DNA of 64,000 bases, taken from NCBI GenBank assembly GCA_963542695.1, contig CAUTYX010000001.1, positions 1-64,000 of the forward strand. The letters are read 5' to 3'. The notes beneath the pieces are model-generated. The model made no database searches and was not told the origin of the DNA. It saw only the letters and a list, made by a program, of their open reading frames with translations. Within the stretch, counting starts at the first letter, position 1. Each line of letters begins with the position of its first letter. The position numbers were made by a program, and so were the translations under genes. Below, one piece after another: positions 59,214-64,000 of this stretch. The DNA comes from RUG100 sp963542695 (GTDB lineage: Bacteria; Bacillota; Clostridia; Peptostreptococcales; Anaerovoracaceae).

Positions 59214-61298
59214 ATGGGTAAACCGACATTAACAGATATAGCTACTAATTTAGGGCTGAACGAAAAAGAAAACGGCAAAGACCAACATGTCTACGGTGTT
59301 GTTTCAGAAGTACACGAGGGGTCTTATGAAGTAAAGATAGCCGGAAGTGACACGCCGGTTACCTGTTCCCGTCTAGTCGGGGCTAAGCCGGGGGATGTCG
59401 TGCTGGTTACGATATTCGAAAACGGACATGCCGTTATTACGAATCGGGTGAAAGGCGATAATGACGCTCTTGAGGCTAAAGAGATGGCTAAAGAAGTGAC
59501 ACAGCACTTTTGGACAGATGATACAGGAGTGCATATCTCTAATGAGGTAGACGAGAACGGCAATGGCAAACCAGACGGTGCGAAAAATAGTTGGTGGAAC
59601 AGTCTGGGAATGCTATTCCGAAAAGGCGTTAATAACATCGTGGCAATTCTGGCAGGCAATGCTCCGGATACCAGAGGAATGGCGATTTATGATGGCAATG
59701 GAAACGAGGAAGGAAATATCATTGCTAAATTTATGGGGGACGGCATTCGGATAGGTAACATTGGCGAGAACAAAGCAGTTATGAATATTGCCGATGGTAA
59801 AATATCTAGCAATGTAAATGGTTTGTCTATCATGGACATCGGAGTAAACGTTGACAGTGCGACTGGCACAACGGATATAGTAAAATACGACCCCATTATC
59901 GTATTAGACCAAGTTATAGGTGGAGGTTATGCAGCCACTTTAAGCCTTACGGACGAAAACGTCGTACAAGGCAGTTGTAAAGTATATGAGCGTATAACTA
60001 ATACAATACAAACTACATTCAATACTGCACCATTCATTAAGAATAATCCAGAGTTTGCAGACATTGTTTCGCAATACGTGACTGCTGAGGGAGCGACTAC
60101 GTACGGAAACTATGAGTATTACTCTATTCCTAAGAGTGAAATACCAAGGAACGATGGTATGGTTCTTATAAAGATTGATACCGAGTGGGAAGAAGAATAC
60201 CCAATAAATGGGACATTTGGTGGTATTAATATAGGCGATTTGAACAGTTATATTTATGTAGTACCGGAAGCAGCTATTCCAGCATTAGTGGCGAACGGAT
60301 ATGTTGTAAAATACGATAAAACTATTGAAAGACAATATACTGGAACAATTACTGAGGTTAATGTTGGGTATGGTATAGTAGCTTTCCAGTTCCCTGATAT
60401 TTCAACATTAGAGCAACTTAATAATTGGGATGTCAGTCGTATAGAGTACAAAATAATAGGTGTGCAACCGTTTTATACATTCGGGAATAGGAAGAAAAAT
60501 AAGACGGTAGGCAAATATAGTCTGGCGATAGGTGATAATAATGCTGCCACCGATTTACACTCAACGGTGTTAGGATATGGTAATACTACAACAGGTGTAT
60601 ATGATTTTGTATGCGGTGCCAATAATGATTTAAGTAATAGTAATAATGCTATTGTGTTTGGGTTAGACAACACGGTAAAAGAAGATATTAACAGTGGTGT
60701 ATCTCCAGTATACTTATTTGGCATTGGTTTAGACGCAGGGAATGTAAATAAATTAGCCGATTGTGGGGTTGTATTTGGCACGTTCAATAAACCATTCCCA
60801 ACAGATTTGTTTCAAATCGGTAATGGGAAAAATTCTAAAAACAGGAGCAATCTATTCACTGTATTTGATAAACATACAGGTTCGAAAGGTAGAGGTATCT
60901 GGGTTGACGGGAAAATTCAAAGTAATAATAATGTAGTTCTATGGTCTGGTAAATGGTGGATGAAAGCCGACCAGATTGCGGAATTAAAAGAGCCTATATC
61001 TGCACAAAACAATGGCATTACACTTGTATGGTCATTGTATGATGTTAATACAAATACTGCCAATGACTGGGGGTTTATTCACAGTTTTATTCCAAAATGG
61101 CAAGTTAAACAATTCCCCGGCAAGGGACATAATTTTTTCTTAACAGATACTAAACTATCACCTCTCTCTACAAAATACGTTTACATAAGCAATACATCGA
61201 TTAAAGGCAATAATGATAATATAGCCGCTGGGACTAACGGAAGTGGTATTAAGTATAACAATAAGCGATACGTTTTAAGAGCCGTTATAGGAGTATAG
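59214..61298 (+). CDS. Tail spike/receptor-binding protein with adhesin-head-like repeats
   Basis: This 694-residue protein has an N-terminal OB-like domain (VVSEVHEGSYEVKIAGSDTP) typical of baseplate spike proteins. The long central region carries GNNNAATDLHSTVLGYGN-like repeats (SLAIGDNNAATDLHSTVLGY; NNAIVFGLDNTVKED) resembling the trimeric YadA-head motif. It probably forms a trimer that contacts the host surface. ATG 59214 follows AAGGAGG. Confidence 0.7.
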   Translation: MGKPTLTDIATNLGLNEKENGKDQHVYGVVSEVHEGSYEVKIAGSDTPVTCSRLVGAKPGDVVLVTIFENGHAVITNRVKGDNDALEAKEMAKEVTQHFWTDDTGVHISNEVDENGNGKPDGAKNSWWNSLGMLFRKGVNNIVAILAGNAPDTRGMAIYDGNGNEEGNIIAKFMGDGIRIGNIGENKAVMNIADGKISSNVNGLSIMDIGVNVDSATGTTDIVKYDPIIVLDQVIGGGYAATLSLTDENVVQGSCKVYERITNTIQTTFNTAPFIKNNPEFADIVSQYVTAEGATTYGNYEYYSIPKSEIPRNDGMVLIKIDTEWEEEYPINGTFGGINIGDLNSYIYVVPEAAIPALVANGYVVKYDKTIERQYTGTITEVNVGYGIVAFQFPDISTLEQLNNWDVSRIEYKIIGVQPFYTFGNRKKNKTVGKYSLAIGDNNAATDLHSTVLGYGNTTTGVYDFVCGANNDLSNSNNAIVFGLDNTVKEDINSGVSPVYLFGIGLDAGNVNKLADCGVVFGTFNKPFPTDLFQIGNGKNSKNRSNLFTVFDKHTGSKGRGIWVDGKIQSNNNVVLWSGKWWMKADQIAELKEPISAQNNGITLVWSLYDVNTNTANDWGFIHSFIPKWQVKQFPGKGHNFFLTDTKLSPLSTKYVYISNTSIKGNNDNIAAGTNGSGIKYNNKRYVLRAVIGV

Positions 61299-61316
61299 AC
61301 CGAAAGGTCTTTTTTA
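61298..61316 (+). terminator. Short rho-independent terminator
   Basis: GACC-GAAA-GGTC followed by TTTTTT directly after the spike gene stop. The 4-pair stem with a GNRA loop is small, so it may be leaky. Confidence 0.55.
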
Positions 61317-61335
61317 TTGAAGAAAGGAAAGAACT

Positions 61336-61812
61336 ATGAAAAAAGTAATGGTATCACAGCCTATGGGCAACATATCAGATGAAATCATTAAAGAAACAAA
61401 AAGTAGAGCAACAAAATCGCTTATGAAAAATGGGTATATAGTTGTAAACACTTTGTTTAATGAGGAAACGCTACCGACTCCAGAAGGGGTTACAAAAAGA
61501 CCATTATTCTGCCTTGCAAAATCGTTAGAACATATGGCCAGTTGTGACGCTGTGTATTTCTGTGACGGCTGGGAGAAAGCCAGAGGGTGCCAGATTGAGC
61601 ACGACGTCGCCGAACAATACGGATTAGAAATCATATACGAAAGCGGACCGGTTAAAAAAGAATCAGAACGCAAACGAAGAATCCGCATCACTGGCGAAAA
61701 ACTAGGAAGAGCTCTGGACAGAGCCTTGCAAGAAGATGCGGAAACCCTCGACATTGAACTATTCAAAATGGTACCGGAACTTAGCGACTGCTATCTTAAA
61801 ACTATTAATTAA
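61336..61812 (+). CDS. DUF4406 nucleoside 2-deoxyribosyltransferase-like protein
   Basis: This 158-residue protein starts KKVMVSQPMGNISDEIIKET and has CDAVYFCDGWEKARGCQIEH, DVAEQYGL, the signature of DUF4406, which shares the fold and active-site layout of nucleoside 2-deoxyribosyltransferases. A role in nucleotide metabolism is likely, but the substrate is unknown. It lies in the lysis region, although it is probably a metabolic gene. Ribosome site GAAAGGA. Confidence 0.8.
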   Translation: MKKVMVSQPMGNISDEIIKETKSRATKSLMKNGYIVVNTLFNEETLPTPEGVTKRPLFCLAKSLEHMASCDAVYFCDGWEKARGCQIEHDVAEQYGLEIIYESGPVKKESERKRRIRITGEKLGRALDRALQEDAETLDIELFKMVPELSDCYLKTIN

Positions 61813-61905
61813 GTTTTGGTTTCGAGGACTTGCTCGAGTGTACGATACACAGTTACAAGTAAGTATATCACATGCTTTATGACATTTTATGGGAAAGGAA
61901 CCAAA

Positions 61906-62025
61906 ATGATTCATCACTATATCACAAAATATAACACAAACGACAAACGTTATGTAGAAAGCTGGCTTCAGTTTAACATCTTTGGTAAAGCGATATGCTT
62001 CTGGAAAAGACAGATGCCAATCTAG
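61906..62025 (+). CDS. 39-residue conserved phage protein
   Basis: ATG 61906 lies in CCAAAATG after GGAAAGGA. The product (YNTNDKRYVESWLQFNIFGK then AICFWKR) belongs to a tiny family common in Bacillota phages. Function unknown. An upstream extension of the frame has no ribosome site. Confidence 0.65.
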   Translation: MIHHYITKYNTNDKRYVESWLQFNIFGKAICFWKRQMPI

Positions 62026-62034
62026 GAGGTAAAA

Positions 62035-62301
62035 ATGACAAACGAACAAATGTTAAATAGAGCAAAAGAACTAGCGGCTATTGAGATGTCGAGGCTATCA
62101 GGAAAAGTTATTAACGTTGAGGATTGTTTCATCGTGTGGTTTTCAAAAACGTTACAGAACTGGAAAGCACTTGTTAGTACGTCCAAAATAAGCTCTGCAT
62201 CCGGATACGCAGACTACGTTGAAGTTACACACAACGGCGATAAGGGTGAAACATACGTTGACGTATATAGTAAAGTATCCAATAGAGCCGTAGAAGACTA
62301 G
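62035..62301 (+). CDS. Small conserved phage protein (DUF6275-like)
   Basis: This 88-residue protein contains NVEDCFIVWFSKTLQNWKAL and YADYVEVTHNGDKGETYVDV, matching a family found next to phage lysis genes. Ribosome site AGGAGG. Function unknown. Confidence 0.7.
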   Translation: MTNEQMLNRAKELAAIEMSRLSGKVINVEDCFIVWFSKTLQNWKALVSTSKISSASGYADYVEVTHNGDKGETYVDVYSKVSNRAVED

Positions 62302-62316
62302 AAAGGATCCAAAATA

Positions 62317-63039
62317 ATGTCAGTAAAGCAGACGTTAAACTTTGAAAGACGATTCGTACGTGAAAAACCATACTATCCGCCGAACCAATTCTCATATGGC
62401 AACGACGAACCATGGTGTGCCGATTTCCAACGCTACTGTCTTGAACATACGGGGCTGAAGGATTGGGTTAAGGACTTTCCACACAGTTTTGCATATTGCC
62501 CATCTATTTGGACTTATGCGGGGCAGCATGGGTATCGGAAATATTCTGGTAAGCCTGGGGACCTCGTGTTATTCGACTGGAACGGCGATAAAGTATCAGA
62601 TCACATCGGTATGGTGCTTAAAGCCGGTCGAGGAGGGTACTGGACTGTTGAGGGCAACACGTCCTCTGCAAGCTGGTCAAACGGGAATTGCGTGCAAGTT
62701 CGTTTCAGAGAAACCAGATATATTCGTGGTTTTGTGCGTCCGCCGTATAAACCATACAAACGACCTGAGCCTAAGAAAGGCGGATTCAAAGGCTCCAAAA
62801 TCAATCTGTTAAAACATCGTGATGGTAATTATCTAGGTTTTGGCGATTACGGTTCTAAGAATGTAAAGAAGCTACAGAAATTCTTGAACTGGTATGCCGA
62901 TGCCGGACTAGCCGAAGACGGTGATTACGGAAAGATGACAAAAGAAGCTGTTTATGCTTTCCAGAAAGCAAACGGCTTGACAATTGACGGTGTTGTTGGA
63001 AGACAGACTCTTGCCAAAATAGAGCTGTTTTATAAATAA
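62317..63039 (+). CDS. CHAP-domain endolysin with peptidoglycan-binding domain
   Basis: This 240-residue lysin has an N-terminal CHAP domain: the catalytic Cys is in NDEPWCADFQ and the His in DHIGMVLKAG, with GDLVLFDW between. A C-terminal peptidoglycan_binding_1 domain follows (GSKNVKKLQKFLNWYADAG ... TIDGVVGRQTLAKIELF). CHAP enzymes cut peptide bonds in the cell wall. It has no signal peptide, so a holin is needed. Ribosome site GAAAGGA. Confidence 0.9.
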   Translation: MSVKQTLNFERRFVREKPYYPPNQFSYGNDEPWCADFQRYCLEHTGLKDWVKDFPHSFAYCPSIWTYAGQHGYRKYSGKPGDLVLFDWNGDKVSDHIGMVLKAGRGGYWTVEGNTSSASWSNGNCVQVRFRETRYIRGFVRPPYKPYKRPEPKKGGFKGSKINLLKHRDGNYLGFGDYGSKNVKKLQKFLNWYADAGLAEDGDYGKMTKEAVYAFQKANGLTIDGVVGRQTLAKIELFYK

Positions 63040-63057
63040 AGTTGAGGTGATATAACC

Positions 63058-63612
63058 ATGCGACTTAATTTGCATGCGGGACATACCAGGCAGTTAGGCA
63101 AATCGCCTGGTGCGAACGGATCTTCTGTTGGCGGGTTTAAGGAATCCGTTAAAAACAGAATGGTCGTTTACCATATGAAAAAAGAACTGAGAAAGAAAGG
63201 TCATACTGTGTACGACTGCACTTGTGAAGGATACAGTGCTAAAAACAATCTGTATCGGATTGTAAAAAAGTGCAACGAACATACAGTTGACTTAGACGTC
63301 TCGATTCATTTCGATTGTTATAACGGTAAAGCGCATGGAACCGGTACGGAAATCTATTCAAGCGGGTCTAAAGCGAAGAAATACGCATCGGCGATTACCA
63401 AAAAGCTGCACAAGCAATTCGGATTCACAGACCGAGGCGTAAACATCAGACCTGACTTGTATTATATCAAGCACACGATGAATCCGGCTGTGTTAATTGA
63501 AGTTTGTTTCTGCGATAGCAAAGAAGACTATCGGTTGTTTAAAAAAGGTGGCGGTTCCAAAATGGTTGCGAAATGCATTGTGGACGCTATCTTAGAGGCT
63601 CGTAGAAAATGA
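63058..63612 (+). CDS. N-acetylmuramoyl-L-alanine amidase (Amidase_3)
   Basis: This 184-residue zinc amidase starts MRLNLHAGHTRQLG (first zinc His), has a conserved Glu after it in KESVKNR, SIHFDCYNG (second His region) and PAVLIEVCFCDS (catalytic Glu). It cleaves the bond between the sugar chain and the peptide in peptidoglycan. Two separate lysins side by side are somewhat unusual and may act together. It overlaps the next gene (ATGA). Confidence 0.88.
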   Translation: MRLNLHAGHTRQLGKSPGANGSSVGGFKESVKNRMVVYHMKKELRKKGHTVYDCTCEGYSAKNNLYRIVKKCNEHTVDLDVSIHFDCYNGKAHGTGTEIYSSGSKAKKYASAITKKLHKQFGFTDRGVNIRPDLYYIKHTMNPAVLIEVCFCDSKEDYRLFKKGGGSKMVAKCIVDAILEARRK

Positions 63613-64000
63613 GTCAGATGAACGAAACAGTAATAGCAATATTGTCCACTAGTGCTGTTACTGGTGCTGTTATTGAGTTGGTTCGCCTGTTTGGTAATTG
63701 GTTGTCGAAACGTAAGGACACTGGGATAACGAAACTTGAAAGAGAGATACGAGAATTAAATGCGATTGTTCAAGATCTTAAGAAGAATATTCATGACTTA
63801 GACGAATCGTATAAGGTAATACTTCACGATAGACTTTGGAGTGCGTACAATACACTTAAAAATGCAAAGTCTATATCACTTGAGGCTCGTGGAAACTTGG
63901 ATTACCTATTTGAAGAGTATGTACATCGTAACGGGAACCATAAAGGCGAACTTATTTACAATTTAATAAAGAAAATACCAGTCGATGATGAACCAAAGGA
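63609..64000 (+). CDS. Holin-like or membrane-anchored coiled-coil protein (partial)
   Basis: ATG 63609 overlaps the amidase stop. The product begins MSQMNETVIAILSTSAVTGA, a single hydrophobic helix, followed by a basic turn (KRKDTG) and a coiled coil (LEREIRELNAIVQDLKKNIH). This resembles single-span holins or spanin-like proteins, and its place after two lysins supports a lysis role. It continues past the right edge. Confidence 0.6.
   Translation, partial: MSQMNETVIAILSTSAVTGAVIELVRLFGNWLSKRKDTGITKLEREIRELNAIVQDLKKNIHDLDESYKVILHDRLWSAYNTLKNAKSISLEARGNLDYLFEEYVHRNGNHKGELIYNLIKKIPVDDEPK

Larger units (their letters stand above)
8779..63563 (+). repeat. Dispersed oriented CCAAAAT motif, about 88 copies
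   Basis: I counted the exact word CCAAAAT by eye on the plus strand. It starts at 8779, 8956, 9272, 9664, 10033, 10879, 11371, 11559, 12178, 12263, 12376, 12479, 12877, 13436, 15003, 15147, 15241, 15553, 15805, 15949, 16368, 16929, 17139, 17571, 17690, 17901, 18304, 18861, 18976, 19233, 19342, 19764, 19889, 20275, 20693, 21111, 21459, 21588, 22419, 22707, 22950, 23161, 23788, 24278, 24417, 24767, 25226, 25484, 26011, 26209, 26605, 26758, 27343, 27574, 27995, 28124, 28880, 29121, 29656, 29836, 29969, 30125, 30547, 30654, 30951, 31507, 31882, 32095, 32233, 32511, 32815, 35124, 35185, 35656, 39664, 44882, 49322, 51857, 54237, 54762, 55422, 61092, 61901, 62183, 62309, 62795, 63014 and 63557. The next base is usually G or A. 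I found one reverse copy (35065-35071) in the phage part and one forward copy (1133) in the host part. See the findings for interpretation. Confidence 0.9.

Noticed and set aside
59214..61298. Diversity-generating retroelement acting on the tail spike
   Set aside because: No reverse transcriptase gene or template/variable repeat pair is visible in the window.
8779..63563. Explaining the CCAAAAT excess by codon preference
   Set aside because: Copies fall in all three frames, in intergenic promoters and at ribosome sites, and the density drops sharply in late genes that use similar codons.

Overview
The window holds the end of a chromosomal segment from a low-to-mid-GC Bacillota (Firmicutes) bacterium (about 1-8700) joined to the left end and most of the body of a temperate tailed phage (about 8720-64000, running off the right edge). 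The host side suggests Bacillota through its Shine-Dalgarno usage, a CadC/SmtB-type metal regulon, an AGCS symporter and an L-asparaginase. I cannot name the genus. The junction is the 3' half of a tRNA-Pro(GGG) gene at 8672-8716, followed directly by a tyrosine integrase, so this is an integrated prophage seen from its attachment site.

Host part: a truncated secreted-protein gene at the left edge, a broken alanine/glycine symporter gene, a Zn/Cd efflux operon (repressor, small metal-binding protein, P-type ATPase) with a long palindromic operator, a YeiH-type membrane transporter, an unrecognised helical protein, a flavin reductase and an asparaginase.

Phage early region (8.8-25 kb): integrase, then a run of very short, mostly membrane-spanning genes, several packed as promoter-gene-terminator cassettes, then conserved but poorly characterised phage genes, including two interleaved paralogous families. 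Replication region (24.8-31.9 kb): an iteron-rich, AT-rich probable origin, a 1272-residue fusion of SF3 helicase, primase-like domain and family B DNA polymerase, an SSB-like protein, an SF2 helicase and two nuclease-fold proteins. Then comes a 908-residue single-chain RNA polymerase of the two-barrel (ADFDGD) type with its own helix-turn-helix segments.

Late region (35-64 kb): small-terminase candidate, HNH nuclease, connector, large terminase, portal, fused protease-capsid, neck and tail genes, a tape-measure gene split by a frameshift, fibronectin-like tail proteins, a tail spike, two lysins and a holin-like protein. Cassettes that look like lysogeny-expressed cargo sit between tail genes.

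The most striking signal is a short DNA word, CCAAAAT, found by eye about 88 times on the plus strand of the phage and once in the opposite orientation. Seventy-one copies crowd into the early/replication half. The same word or a close variant sits exactly 9 bases upstream of TATAAT in eight promoter-like sites, and it overlaps the start codon of 17 genes. It lies in all three reading frames, so selection acts on the nucleic acid. This looks like a dispersed, oriented regulatory array comparable to the stoperators of mycobacteriophage L5, or the recognition element of a phage transcription factor or polymerase. The second striking signal is an N-terminal tag shared by the RNA polymerase and two basic proteins encoded beside the terminase, which may mark proteins for packaging in the virion.
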